Positions 16,465 through 25,012 of a stretch of DNA of 64,000 bases are shown here, one piece after another (within the stretch, counting starts at the first letter, position 1; each line of letters opens with the position of its first letter). The translations under genes were made by a program, and so were the position numbers. The DNA comes from Microbacterium terrae (GTDB lineage Bacteria > Actinomycetota > Actinomycetes > Actinomycetales > Microbacteriaceae): NCBI RefSeq assembly GCF_017831975.1, contig NZ_JAFDSS010000001.1:2356001-2420000 (forward strand), read 5' to 3'. The notes beneath the pieces were generated by a model. It had not been told where the DNA came from, did no database searches, and saw only the letters and a list, made by a program, of their open reading frames with translations.

Positions 16465-17653
16465 GGGCGAGCACCGGCTGCAGGTCGTCGCGGGTGAGGC
16501 GGATCCACGGGCCGGCCGGGTCGACGATCACGCCGGTCAGTCCGGTGTCGCCGTTCAACGCCGTGGCGAGCTGCTTCGCCGTCACCGGCGCGGCCTGATC
16601 GCGACGGCCCATCACGGCCACTTCGAGCGGGTGCGTGTACACCTCGAGGTAGCGCGAGCCGTCCTTCGAGCGTCCTTCGGCGATGCCCGGGCGATCGCTC
16701 GGGCCCTTGCCGACGGCGACCCACAGGGGCGCATCCTGCAGCGCGGCGACGACGGATGCCGCGGTCTCGGGCGTGCGCTCGCCGGCGAGCAGCGACTTCA
16801 CGGCGTGCTGCTCGTCGAACTTCTCGAGCATCTTCTCGAGCAGCTCGCGCGGCAGCACCGCACGCTGCGGCTGCGAGCCGTGGTCGATGATGAGACCGGC
16901 GTACGGCCCCGCGAGCACGTGGCGGATGATCGCCAGCACCGGCTGACCCATCGCCGAGGTGTCGGCATCGCCGTCGAGTTTGAGGCTCGTCTGCAGCGCC
17001 CTGCCGCCGCTGTAGGCGAGCGCGTACTGCTTGTCGCCGACGTTCGCGATCGCGAGGGGCAGACGCTTGCCCTCGGCGAGGAGTGCGCGGGCGTCGCCCT
17101 TCACCCGCAGGAACAGGTGCCCCTGCAGCAGCTGACGCGCCACGTTGAGAAGATCGGTCGCCGTCGCGGGGATGCTCAGCTGCGCGAGCGCCTCGCGCAC
17201 GAGCACGTTGTCGCGCAGACCCGGGACGACCTCCGCGTCGGTCGGCGCCGTCTCGGGGCCGGGCGCGCGCGGGGTGATGACCGGCGCCGACGCCTTCGGG
17301 CCGAGCCCCTGGAACGTCGACAGCGACACCTGCACGGCGGGGTCGGCGGGAGGCGTCGCCTCGGCGGGGTCGGACCCGGCGGGGGTGGCCGTCGCCTCGG
17401 TGGCGGCTTCGGCTTCGGTGACGGTGTCGGCTTCGGCTGCGGCCGAGGCACCCGTCACGTCAGCGGCTGCCGCCGCGTCTGCGGCATCCGTCGCCGTTCC
17501 GGATGCGGGAGCGGTGCCTTCGGCGGGAGCGGTGCCCGAGTCGGGGGTCGTCTCGACGGCCGGCGCGACGTCTTCGTCGAGCGGCTGCGGTGCCGGCTGC
17601 TGCGAGCTGGGCTGATCGGTCGACTTCTTGGGACGGCGCGAGAACAAAGCCAT
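16454..17653 (-). CDS. SseB-like N-terminal domain protein
   Basis: 399 residues. After MALFSRRPKKS comes a low-complexity Ala/Thr/Pro/Glu-rich region (about 15-125) and then an SseB-type domain (VREALAQLSIPATATDLLNV, LFLRVKGDARALLAEGKRLP, ALAYSGGRALQTSL, GQPVLAIIRHVL), followed by a second globular part ending in ITRDDLQPVLALIG-like sequence. Family members have no settled function in actinobacteria. The gene converges on LacI with an 11-base overlap of 3' ends. Confidence 0.7.
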   Translation of the reverse strand: MALFSRRPKKSTDQPSSQQPAPQPLDEDVAPAVETTPDSGTAPAEGTAPASGTATDAADAAAAADVTGASAAAEADTVTEAEAATEATATPAGSDPAEATPPADPAVQVSLSTFQGLGPKASAPVITPRAPGPETAPTDAEVVPGLRDNVLVREALAQLSIPATATDLLNVARQLLQGHLFLRVKGDARALLAEGKRLPLAIANVGDKQYALAYSGGRALQTSLKLDGDADTSAMGQPVLAIIRHVLAGPYAGLIIDHGSQPQRAVLPRELLEKMLEKFDEQHAVKSLLAGERTPETAASVVAALQDAPLWVAVGKGPSDRPGIAEGRSKDGSRYLEVYTHPLEVAVMGRRDQAAPVTAKQLATALNGDTGLTGVIVDPAGPWIRLTRDDLQPVLALIG

Positions 17654-17659
17654 TGTGCG

Positions 17660-17665
17660 AGCCTA
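17660..17665 (-). promoter_or_regulatory. -10 box of a leaderless start (SseB-like gene)
   Basis: TAGGCT, six bases, then ATG 17653 on the minus strand; no ribosome site. Confidence 0.5.
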
Positions 17666-17685
17666 ACCCGCCGATGCGGCTCGAT

Positions 17686-17766
17686 CGTTTCGTCTCGTCG
17701 CTGCGCTCCTCGCTCAACGCCCGCCCACGCCGCCCCGGACGTTGAGCGAGCGCAGCGAGACGAAAC
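17686..17766. repeat. Hairpin repeat of the CGTTGAGCGAG...GACGAAACG family, copy pair 1
   Basis: A 34-bp inverted unit (17686-17719) and a 27-bp direct unit (17740-17766) face each other over a 20-bp spacer, so the RNA folds into a long hairpin. The whole 81-bp block is repeated at 17818-17898. Confidence 0.8.
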
Positions 17767-17780
17767 ACACACCCGTCGGT

Positions 17781-17808
17781 CGTTCAGCGAGCGAAGCGAG
17801 ACGAAACG
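17781..17808 (+). repeat. Single variant unit of the same repeat
   Basis: A 28-bp unit that begins CGTTCAGCGAGCGAAGCGAG and ends ACGAAACG; it differs from the main form at two positions (TTCAG for TTGAG, GAAG for GCAG). Confidence 0.75.
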
Positions 17809-17817
17809 CTCCCTCCT

Positions 17818-17899
17818 CGTTTCGTCTCGTCGCTGCGCTCCTCGCTCAACGCCCGCCCACGCCGCCCCGGACGTTGAGCGAGCGCAGCGAGACGAAACG
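17818..17899. repeat. Hairpin repeat, copy pair 2, downstream of pcrA
   Basis: This is an exact duplicate of the first hairpin block, including its spacer, ending 13 bases before the pcrA stop. It can act as the terminator for pcrA. The gap 17654-17911 holds only these repeats. Confidence 0.8.
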
Positions 17900-17911
17900 C
17901 GCGCAACCGCC

Positions 17912-20410
17912 TCAGAGCTTGGTGATCGGCGCGATCTTGATCAGCAGCTTCTTGAGGCCGGCCTTCTCGAAGCGCACATGCGCGACGCGCTTCGCGCCCT
18001 CGCCGGTGACGGCGTCGACCTTGCCCTCGCCGAAGTCGTCGTGACGGATGCGGTCGCCCGGGCCGAGTTCCATGTCGCCGTTGTCGCGCACCTTGGCGGG
18101 GATGCGGTTGGCGAACTTCTCGAGGTTGCCGCTCGGCTCGCGACGGGGAAGCGGCACGAGGTCGTCGCCGTAGCGCTTGCCCGATCCGCCGAAGCCGCCC
18201 GAGCCCGACCCGCCGCCGGGCCGGCGTGCGTTGAGCGCCCGCGACTGCATGCCCCCGCGTGAGTTGACGTCGCCGGGCGACTGGCGCCAGTGCAGCAGGT
18301 CGGCCGGGATCTCCTGCAGGAAGCGGCTCGGCATCGCCACGGTGACCTCGCCGAACTGGGCGCGGGTCATCGCGAGCGACAGGTACAGGCGCTTGCGGGC
18401 GCGGGTGATGCCGACGTAGAACAGCCGGCGCTCCTCCTGGGGTCCGCCGGGCTCGTTCGCCGAGATGCGGTGCGGGATGAGGTCTTCTTCGACGCCGGTG
18501 ACGAACACCGCGTCGTACTCGAGTCCCTTCGCGGTGTGCATCGTCATGAGCGACACCGAGCCCGTCGCGTCGTCGAGGTCGTCGGCATCCGACACCAGGG
18601 CCACCTCGGTGAGGAAGTCGAGCACCGTGCCCTCGGGGTTGTTGCGCGCGAACTCGCGGGCAACGGCGACGAGCTCGTCGAGGTTCTCGACGCGGGCTTC
18701 GTCTTGCGGGTCTTTGCTGGCGCGCAGGGCGTCGTAGTACCCGCCCTTGTTCAGCAGCAGCTGCAGCCCCTCGGCCACCGCGGTCGGCGGGGCGAGCTCG
18801 CCCGATGCGGGCAGCATCTTCTCGGAGGCCTCGGCGAGCACCAGGTCGAGGTGCGCGATCGCCTTCTGGATCTTCGGCCCGACGCCGAGCGCCGAGGAGT
18901 TGCCGAGCGCGTCGCGGAAGGTGATGCCCTCGTCGGCGGCGTAGCGCGAGATCGTCTCGATCGTCACGTCGCCGATGCCGCGGCGGGGCTTGTTGATGAT
19001 GCGTCGCAGTGCCATCTCGTCGGCGGGGTTCGCCACCGCGACGAGGTAGGCGAGCGCGTCCTTGATCTCGGCGCGCTCGTAGAACTTGGTGCCGCCCATG
19101 ATCTTGTACGGCACCGCGGCGCGGATGAAGATCTCTTCCAGCGCTCGCGACTGCGAGTTGGTGCGGTAGAAGACCGCCATCTGGCTGTAGTCGACCCCGG
19201 CGCGGCGCAGCGCCTCGGTCTCGTCGGCGACGAACTGGGCCTCGTCGTGCTGCGAGTAGCCCGTGAAGCCGACGATCTGCTCGCCGGCGCCCACGTCGGT
19301 CCACAGCTTCTTGTCTTTGCGGTCGAAGTTGTGCCCGATCACCGCGTTCGCCGCCGAGAGGATCGTCTGCGTCGACCGGTAGTTCTGCTCGAGCAGCACC
19401 ACCTTCGCGCCGGGGAAGTCCTTCTCGAACTCGCTGATGTTGCGGATGTCGGCGCCGCGGAACGCGTAGATCGACTGATCGGAGTCGCCGACGACGGTGA
19501 GGGATGCCGCGTCTTCGGCGGCCGGCTCGGCCTCGAAGATCATCATCCCGCCGCCCGCCGCGTAGGGCTCGGCATCCGACCCGATCGGGCGGGTCAGTTC
19601 GCGGATCAGCGCGTACTGGGCGTGGTTGGTGTCTTGATACTCGTCGACGAGGATGTGCCGGAACCGGCGCCGATACACGTCGGCCACCTTCGGGAACGCC
19701 CGGAACAGGTAGACAGTCTGCGCGATGAGGTCGTCGAAGTCGAAGGCGTTCGCCTTCTGCAGCTCGCGCTGGTACGCCCCGAAAAGCTCGACGAACACCC
19801 GCTCGGCGGGGTCGCTCATGTTCACCGTGCGGGCGTACGACTCGGCATCGGCCAGCTCGTTCTTGAGCTTCGAGATGCGGCTCTGGGTGGCGGCGGGGGT
19901 CAGGCCGAAGGCATCCGCCTCGTGCTCCTTCACCAGTCGCTTGATGAGCGCGCGCGAGTCGCCCGAGTCGTAGATCGTGAAGGCCTTGGTGAAGCCGAAG
20001 TTGTCGGCCTCGCGGCGCAGGATCCGCACGCACGCGGAGTGGAACGTCGAGATCCACATGCCGCGCGCCGCCTCGCCGACGATCGACTCGACGCGTTCGC
20101 GCATCTCTCCGGCGGCCTTGTTGGTGAACGTGATCGCGAGGATCTGGCTGGGCCAGGCGTCTTTCGTGCGCAGCAGCGACGCGATGCGGCGGGTGAGCAC
20201 GCTGGTCTTGCCCGATCCGGCACCGGCCACGATGAGCAGGGCCTGCCCCCGGTAGACGACGGCGTCGCGCTGCTGCGGGTTGAGGCCTTCGAGCAGGTCG
20301 CTGTCGGGGCGCGCGCCGGTGTCGTGGGCGGAGGCGCCAGGGCCGGCGTGCGCGCCGACGATGACAGGGACGGATGCCGCGCGCTGCGCGGCCGCGGAGG
20401 CGTCGGTCAT
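17912..20410 (-). CDS. pcrA: ATP-dependent DNA helicase PcrA/UvrD
   Basis: 832 residues of superfamily 1A helicase. The Q-motif LNPQQRDAV is at about 43-51, Walker A VAGAGSGKTS at 61-70, motif II DEYQDTNHAQ, motif III VVGDSDQSIYAFRGADI, motif IV QNYRST and motif V-VI LMTMHTAKGLEYDAVFVTG and RRLFYVGITRARKRL. An insertion rich in Ala, Gly and Glu of about 30 residues lies before motif III. The C-terminal RIRHDDFGEGKVDAV is the Tudor-like RNA polymerase-binding domain of PcrA. It unwinds DNA in repair and clears replication-transcription conflicts. It is a single gene. Confidence 0.96.
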   Translation of the reverse strand: MTDASAAAQRAASVPVIVGAHAGPGASAHDTGARPDSDLLEGLNPQQRDAVVYRGQALLIVAGAGSGKTSVLTRRIASLLRTKDAWPSQILAITFTNKAAGEMRERVESIVGEAARGMWISTFHSACVRILRREADNFGFTKAFTIYDSGDSRALIKRLVKEHEADAFGLTPAATQSRISKLKNELADAESYARTVNMSDPAERVFVELFGAYQRELQKANAFDFDDLIAQTVYLFRAFPKVADVYRRRFRHILVDEYQDTNHAQYALIRELTRPIGSDAEPYAAGGGMMIFEAEPAAEDAASLTVVGDSDQSIYAFRGADIRNISEFEKDFPGAKVVLLEQNYRSTQTILSAANAVIGHNFDRKDKKLWTDVGAGEQIVGFTGYSQHDEAQFVADETEALRRAGVDYSQMAVFYRTNSQSRALEEIFIRAAVPYKIMGGTKFYERAEIKDALAYLVAVANPADEMALRRIINKPRRGIGDVTIETISRYAADEGITFRDALGNSSALGVGPKIQKAIAHLDLVLAEASEKMLPASGELAPPTAVAEGLQLLLNKGGYYDALRASKDPQDEARVENLDELVAVAREFARNNPEGTVLDFLTEVALVSDADDLDDATGSVSLMTMHTAKGLEYDAVFVTGVEEDLIPHRISANEPGGPQEERRLFYVGITRARKRLYLSLAMTRAQFGEVTVAMPSRFLQEIPADLLHWRQSPGDVNSRGGMQSRALNARRPGGGSGSGGFGGSGKRYGDDLVPLPRREPSGNLEKFANRIPAKVRDNGDMELGPGDRIRHDDFGEGKVDAVTGEGAKRVAHVRFEKAGLKKLLIKIAPITKL

Positions 20411-20419
20411 AGCGTCACA

Positions 20420-20425
20420 AGTCTA
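20420..20425 (-). promoter_or_regulatory. -10 box, pcrA
   Basis: TAGACT lies nine bases before ATG 20410, giving a transcript with a leader of at most a few bases. Confidence 0.45.
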
Positions 20426-20472
20426 GGTCGCAGCGGCGACACCGTCCGCGGCATCCCTCCCCTCCCCCGGCG

Positions 20473-21150
20473 TCAGAGCAGGCGACGAGCCGATGCCCAG
20501 GCGGTGAGCTCGTACCGCGACGACAGCTGCAGCTTGCGCAGCACCGCCGACACGTGCGACTCGACGGTCTTCATCGAGATGAACAGCTCGGCCGCGACCT
20601 CTTTGTAGGCATATCCGCGCGCGATGAGCCGCATCACCTCCTGCTCACGGGTCGACAGCCGGTCGAGCTCGTCGTTCGTCGTCGCCGTCTCGCCCACCGC
20701 GGCGCCGAACGCGTCGAGGACGAAGCCCGCCAGGCGCGGCGAGAACACCGCGTCTCCGCCGGCCACCGCGTGGGCTGCACGGCTCACCTCGATCCCGGAC
20801 GACCCCTTGGTGATGTAGCCGCGCGCGCCGGCGCGGATCACGCGCACGACGTCTTCGGCGGCATCCGACACGCTGAGCGCCAGGAAGCGCGTGCCCGGCG
20901 ACAGCGGCGCGGCTCCCCGGATGACGGCCTCGCCGCCCGATGCGTCGGGGACGGATGCCGCGGCTTCGCCCGACGGCAGGTGCACGTCGAGCAGCACGAC
21001 GTCGGGCTGCGTCTCGGCGATCGCCTCGACAGCAGCGGCGACATCCGCGGCCTCGGCGACGACGACGATCGACGCGTCGAGGTCGCTGCGAAGCCCCGAC
21101 CGGAAGATCGAGTGATCGTCGACGATCACGACCCGCACGTCGTCACCCAC
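20473..21150 (-). CDS. NarL/LuxR family response regulator
   Basis: 225 residues. The receiver domain has the acidic pair in VVIVDDHSIFRSGL, the phosphoacceptor Asp in DVVLLDVHLPSGE and the Lys in GYITKG. The LuxR helix-turn-helix is LSTREQEVMRLIARGYAYKE through SMKTVESHVSAVLRKL. A 15-20 residue Ala/Gly-rich insertion lies after the phosphoacceptor loop. GTG 21150 has GGAGGGG upstream and overlaps the kinase gene by eight bases, so the pair is co-translated. Its likely targets are the divergent PspC gene and its own operon. Confidence 0.92.
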   Translation of the reverse strand: MGDDVRVVIVDDHSIFRSGLRSDLDASIVVVAEAADVAAAVEAIAETQPDVVLLDVHLPSGEAAASVPDASGGEAVIRGAAPLSPGTRFLALSVSDAAEDVVRVIRAGARGYITKGSSGIEVSRAAHAVAGGDAVFSPRLAGFVLDAFGAAVGETATTNDELDRLSTREQEVMRLIARGYAYKEVAAELFISMKTVESHVSAVLRKLQLSSRYELTAWASARRLL

Positions 21151-22477
21151 GGCGCCCCTCCGCTCCGTTCGCATCGGTCGCGAACCGCAGGTGCACCTCG
21201 GTGCCGCCGCTCGCACCACGCCGCACGGTGGCCGTGCCGCCGGCGCGACGCATCCGTCCGACGATCGATTCGCGGATGCCGAGGCGATCGGCCGGCACCG
21301 CGTCGAGATCGAATCCGGGGCCGCGGTCGCGCACGTAGACGTCGACGGCGGCGGCATTGCCCTCGATGTACACCGACACCTCGCCGCCGGCATGGCGGGC
21401 GGCGTTGAGCATCGCCTCGCGCGACGCCGCTGCGACCTCGCCACTCGCGCGCTCGGCCGGCAGCCCCGCCGAGACGACGTCGATGCGCACCGGGTAGTCG
21501 AGTTCGAGCGCGGCGGCGTAGTCGCGGAGGTCGGTCGGCAGGTCGCTGTCGGCCGGCGCGTCGCCGTCGTACAGCCAGGCGCGCAGCTCGCGCTCCTGTG
21601 CGCGGGCGATGCGGGCGACCTCGGTCGATGCGCCGGCGCGGTTCTGGATGAGGGCGAGCGTCTGCAGCACCGAGTCGTGCAGGTGCGCGGCCATCTCGGC
21701 GCGCTGCTCCTCACGGATGCGCCGCACCCGCTCCCCCGTCAGCTCCCGCCACTTGCCGATCAGGGTGGACGAATACACCAGCGCGAGCCCGACGATCGGC
21801 ACGAACGCCAACAGGAACCCCGCCGCACCCGTGCTCTGCAGCGACGCCAGCTGGGCGATCAGCAGGATCGCCAGCACGGCGGTCACCGCGATCCGCACCG
21901 TCGTCTCGTGCCGCGGCCCACGAGCCACATCGCGTCGGTCGACGAGCGTCGCCCACACGCCGGCGGCCGCGGCCAGACCGGTGGTGACGAAGACACCCTG
22001 AACCCACGGCGTGAGCGGCCCGAAGACCACGCCGTTCGCGCCGAACAGCGCGACACCGGCGAGCGTGACGAGCATCGAAGCGCACGCGACACCGGTGAGG
22101 ATCCACGCGACCGGAGCGCGCCGGGTGGGGGCATCCTCACCCTCGCCCGCGTCTGCCCACGGGGTGAACACCCACAGCCACGCGTACAGGAGCGCGCCGG
22201 CGCCCCAGAGGAACGAGGTGCCGACGAACAGCGCCCGCACGAGTCCGAGCGGCAACCCGAGGTGTGCGGCGAGGCCCGCCGAGACGCCCGACACGATGCA
22301 GGCGCGCGGGCGCTCGAGCGGCGGGCGCTGCGCCGGTGGGCCGTCGCCCGGGCGCGCATCGGCCGCCGCGCGAGCAGCAGCCGCGTGATCGCCGCCGGCA
22401 CCCTCACCCACGGCGGCACGGCTGTCGTCTGAGATGCTCACGGTGACAGCATCCTCCGCGACCGCGTTCGATGTCAT
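21143..22477 (-). CDS. PspC-domain sensor histidine kinase (HisKA_3 type)
   Basis: 444 residues. An N-terminal PspC domain (CIVSGVSAGLAAHLGLPLGL, VRALFVGTSFLWGAGALLYA) is followed by several membrane segments to about 245, then the dimerisation and phosphoacceptor motif EMAAHLHDSVLQTLALIQ and a HATPase domain (EAMLNAARHAGG, VRDRGPGFDLDAVPADRLGI). ATG 22477 is chosen; an in-frame GTG at 22483 would add two residues. It probably senses envelope stress through the PspC and membrane part and phosphorylates the adjacent regulator. Confidence 0.92.
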   Translation of the reverse strand: MTSNAVAEDAVTVSISDDSRAAVGEGAGGDHAAAARAAADARPGDGPPAQRPPLERPRACIVSGVSAGLAAHLGLPLGLVRALFVGTSFLWGAGALLYAWLWVFTPWADAGEGEDAPTRRAPVAWILTGVACASMLVTLAGVALFGANGVVFGPLTPWVQGVFVTTGLAAAAGVWATLVDRRDVARGPRHETTVRIAVTAVLAILLIAQLASLQSTGAAGFLLAFVPIVGLALVYSSTLIGKWRELTGERVRRIREEQRAEMAAHLHDSVLQTLALIQNRAGASTEVARIARAQERELRAWLYDGDAPADSDLPTDLRDYAAALELDYPVRIDVVSAGLPAERASGEVAAASREAMLNAARHAGGEVSVYIEGNAAAVDVYVRDRGPGFDLDAVPADRLGIRESIVGRMRRAGGTATVRRGASGGTEVHLRFATDANGAEGRRG

Positions 22478-22530
22478 GCCCACATCACATCACGGGCACG
22501 GCGCCCCGACCCAGCGCCCCGGGTGAGGAT

Positions 22531-22547
22531 CAGGGTCGGGTCAGGGG
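22531..22547. promoter_or_regulatory. Candidate response-regulator site
   Basis: CAGGGT (22531-22536) and CAGGGG (22542-22547) are direct repeats 11 bases apart, one helical turn, in the divergent kinase/PspC promoter region. The LuxR-type regulator is the obvious candidate to bind. Confidence 0.35.
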
Positions 22548-22580
22548 ATCACCCCATGGCAGCGAGCGTCCACCGGGCGG

Positions 22581-22586
22581 CAGGCT
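22581..22586 (+). promoter_or_regulatory. Possible -10 box, PspC gene
   Basis: CAGGCT is six bases before ATG 22593; the first base is off consensus. Confidence 0.35.
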
Positions 22587-22592
22587 GGAGCC

Positions 22593-24335
22593 ATGACCGA
22601 CACCACGTCTGCTCCCCCCACCGATCCGGGTCCGCCGCCACCCATGCCGGCCGGTCTTCCGTCGGGCTCGGATCGCTTCTTCTCGTGGGTGCGCGGTCTC
22701 GGCATCGTGCGGGCCGACGGGTGGCTGAGCGGCGTGTGCGGGGGGCTCGCGGCGCGCCTGCGCATCGACCCGCTGATCGTGCGCGGCATCGTCGTGGTGC
22801 TCGCCGTGATCGGGTTTCCGGCGCTCCTCGTCTACGCCATCGCGTGGGCGCTGCTGCCCGACGTGAACGGCCGCATCCACCTGCGCGAGCTCTTCCAGGG
22901 CCGGTTCGACCCGGCGATGGTCGGCATCCTCATCCTCACGATCGTCAGCTTCGTGCCGGTCGTGCCGTGGCTGTGGAACGCCGCACTGTGGCCGGTGTGG
23001 GCAGTCTTCGGCGTCGGCTCCCCCCTGGAGCCGTGGGGCATCTGGGACCTCGGCTCTCCCCTCGGCGGCTTCGGCGTGATCCTCGCGCTGGCGATCATCG
23101 GGGCCGCCACGTTCCTCATCGTCCGGTCGGCGCGTGCCGACCGGCGCGCCGAAGCATATCCTCCGCGACCGGCTTCCGCGGACGACGCATCGGCGCCTCC
23201 GGCCGCCCCCTCTTCGGGTGAGGGTGCAGCCACCGCCGTCGCGGCGGTTCCCGTGCAGGGCGACGCGGACTCGGGCGGCCCCGCGCCGGCCGAGTCCGCC
23301 GTCGGGACGGATCTGACGACGGATGCTGCTCCCGCAGCCGCGCTCGTCACACCGTCTTCGGGAGCATCCGTCGTCGCGGCACCAGACTCCGATGCCGCGC
23401 TTTCGGTCCCCCGTGTCGCTGACGCCGGGATCCTCACCCCGCCGTCTGCCCCAGGCGAGGCCAGTGACGAGGCGATTGCGCAGTGGCGCGCGAGCCATGA
23501 GGAGTGGCGCCGTCACGACCACGCGTGGCGTCGCAGCCAGCAGGATGCCGAGCGCGCAGCCCGCGAGCAGTCCCGCCGCGAGCGCGAAGCCATGGGAGTG
23601 GCCTGGGCGGCCGAGGTCGAGGAGCGCCGTCGCGTGCGCCGGGCGACCCGACCGCGGACGAGCTTCGCGTTCGTGCTGACGGCGATCGGCGCCGCCATCG
23701 TCGGCGGTGCCCTGGCCTCACTCGCGGCCCTCGGTTCGCCGGAGTCCGCCGACTACTCCGGCGCGATCGGCGCATTGGCGGCCGCCGCCATCACCGCGCT
23801 GGCGATGGTCGTCGCGGGCATCGCGCGACGGCGCAGCGGCTTCCTCACCGCCGTCACCATCGTGCTGCTCATCTCGGGCCTCGTCGCTTCCCTCGTCGGC
23901 GGGCCGCGGGCGGTGATGCTCGGACATTCCTCGCTCACCTCGCGCGCGAGCGACCAGTCCGTCAGCCAGGTGTTCGGGTCGACCGACATCTGGGTCGAGC
24001 CGCTCTCGGGCAGCCGCACCGTGGTCGCCGGCACGATCGACGTGCAGAAGCTCAACGGCAACACCTACATCACGGTGAACCCCGGAACCCAGCTCATCCT
24101 CGAGGCCCACCTCGGCGGCGGGTCGGTCAGCTACAGCCGCATCGACCAGGAGACCGGCGAGTTCGAGTCCGATGGAATCGTGTACCCGAGCACCGCCGCC
24201 GACGGCGCATCCGTCTACGACTGGTCGATACGAAACGGCGCGACACCGGGCCCCGTGACGCAGCAGCGCGTCGTGCTCAACCAGACCGTGGGCTCGGTCT
24301 ACATCACCATCTTCGAACCGGAGGACGACCAGTGA
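22593..24335 (+). CDS. PspC domain membrane protein
   Basis: 580 residues. Residues about 38-92 form a PspC domain (GIVRADGWLSGVCGGLAARL, VVLAVIGFPALLVYAIAWAL), followed by further membrane segments to about 185, an Ala/Pro/Ser-rich linker (about 185-290), a charged helical stretch with WRASHEEWRRHDHAWRRSQQ, three more membrane segments (about 350-450) and a C-terminal beta-rich domain. It probably forms an envelope-stress module with the divergent PspC kinase. Its 3' end overlaps the next gene by four bases (GTGA). Confidence 0.85.
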   Translation: MTDTTSAPPTDPGPPPPMPAGLPSGSDRFFSWVRGLGIVRADGWLSGVCGGLAARLRIDPLIVRGIVVVLAVIGFPALLVYAIAWALLPDVNGRIHLRELFQGRFDPAMVGILILTIVSFVPVVPWLWNAALWPVWAVFGVGSPLEPWGIWDLGSPLGGFGVILALAIIGAATFLIVRSARADRRAEAYPPRPASADDASAPPAAPSSGEGAATAVAAVPVQGDADSGGPAPAESAVGTDLTTDAAPAAALVTPSSGASVVAAPDSDAALSVPRVADAGILTPPSAPGEASDEAIAQWRASHEEWRRHDHAWRRSQQDAERAAREQSRREREAMGVAWAAEVEERRRVRRATRPRTSFAFVLTAIGAAIVGGALASLAALGSPESADYSGAIGALAAAAITALAMVVAGIARRRSGFLTAVTIVLLISGLVASLVGGPRAVMLGHSSLTSRASDQSVSQVFGSTDIWVEPLSGSRTVVAGTIDVQKLNGNTYITVNPGTQLILEAHLGGGSVSYSRIDQETGEFESDGIVYPSTAADGASVYDWSIRNGATPGPVTQQRVVLNQTVGSVYITIFEPEDDQ

Positions 24336-24838
24336 CCACCGCCGACGACACCCAGCCGCTCGAGCCCACCGGAGCCGACACCGCAGGACCCGACACAGCA
24401 GCTGCCGACGCCCCCGCTGTCGACACGCCCGCGCTCGACACTCCGGCTGTCGACACGACCGCTCTCGAGCCCCCGCTCGCTACCCCGCTCGAGCCCCCGC
24501 TCGCTGCGCCCCTCGCCGCGCCGCTCCCCGTGGCCGCCGACCCCGCGGCGCCCGCCACCGTTCCCGCTGCCGCGGCGCAGGCATCCGTCGCGACCCGACC
24601 CCGCACCCGCTGGGCCGCGATCATCTGGGGGCTGGTGCTCGCCGCGATCGCCGGATTCGGCGTCTGGACGCTGCTCGAGTCCGAGCGGCGCGAGGGGCTC
24701 GTCGACTGGCTGTCGACGCTGTCGGCGCCCGCGGCCATCGCCTACGTGGTGCTCGTCGTCGGCGTGCTCACGCTCGTGATCGGCGCGGTCGGCGTGGCGC
24801 GGCGCATCCAGCGAGCCGTCTCGCGCCCGCGCACGTGA
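24332..24838 (+). CDS. Membrane protein with Pro/Ala/Thr-rich N-terminus
   Basis: 168 residues. The N-terminal 85 residues are low complexity with short internal repeats (APAVDTPALDTPAVDT, EPPLATPLEPPLAAPLAAPL). Two membrane segments follow (about WAAIIWGLVLAAIAGFGVWT and AIAYVVLVVGVLTLVIGAVG) and a short basic tail. GTG 24332 overlaps the PspC stop, so it is translationally coupled and probably part of the same envelope module. No known domain. Confidence 0.75.
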   Translation: MTTADDTQPLEPTGADTAGPDTAAADAPAVDTPALDTPAVDTTALEPPLATPLEPPLAAPLAAPLPVAADPAAPATVPAAAAQASVATRPRTRWAAIIWGLVLAAIAGFGVWTLLESERREGLVDWLSTLSAPAAIAYVVLVVGVLTLVIGAVGVARRIQRAVSRPRT

Positions 24839-24903
24839 GCGGCGGCGCCGGCTACCGGGCCCGCGGTCGCACGCTCTCCCCTCGGGGCCGCACCCCTGCC
24901 AGC

Positions 24904-24968
24904 CTCGGAGATCTCCGCAGCGGAGGATGATCCCGCGGCATCGGTCCTCCGCATCCGGGATCTCCGAG
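24904..24968. terminator. Long hairpin between convergent genes
   Basis: A 24-base arm at 24904-24927 (starting CTCGGAGATC) pairs with 24945-24968 (ending GATCTCCGAG) with about 20 of 24 matches and a 17-base loop. It lies between the plus-strand membrane gene and the minus-strand hydrolase-like gene and could stop transcription both ways. The rest of the gap 24839-25012 is empty. Confidence 0.6.
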
Positions 24969-25012
24969 ATTGCAGTGACGCGATCCGGCGCGCACAGCGC
25001 CGGCACCAGGGC

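Noticed and set aside
17781..17899. CRISPR array
   Set aside because: Repeat units are inverted and unevenly spaced with identical spacers, and no cas genes are present; they fit REP-like hairpins.
24904..24968. Riboswitch or small RNA between the membrane gene and the hydrolase-like gene
   Set aside because: The hairpin lies between convergent genes and neither gene starts there; a terminator explains it with less assumption.
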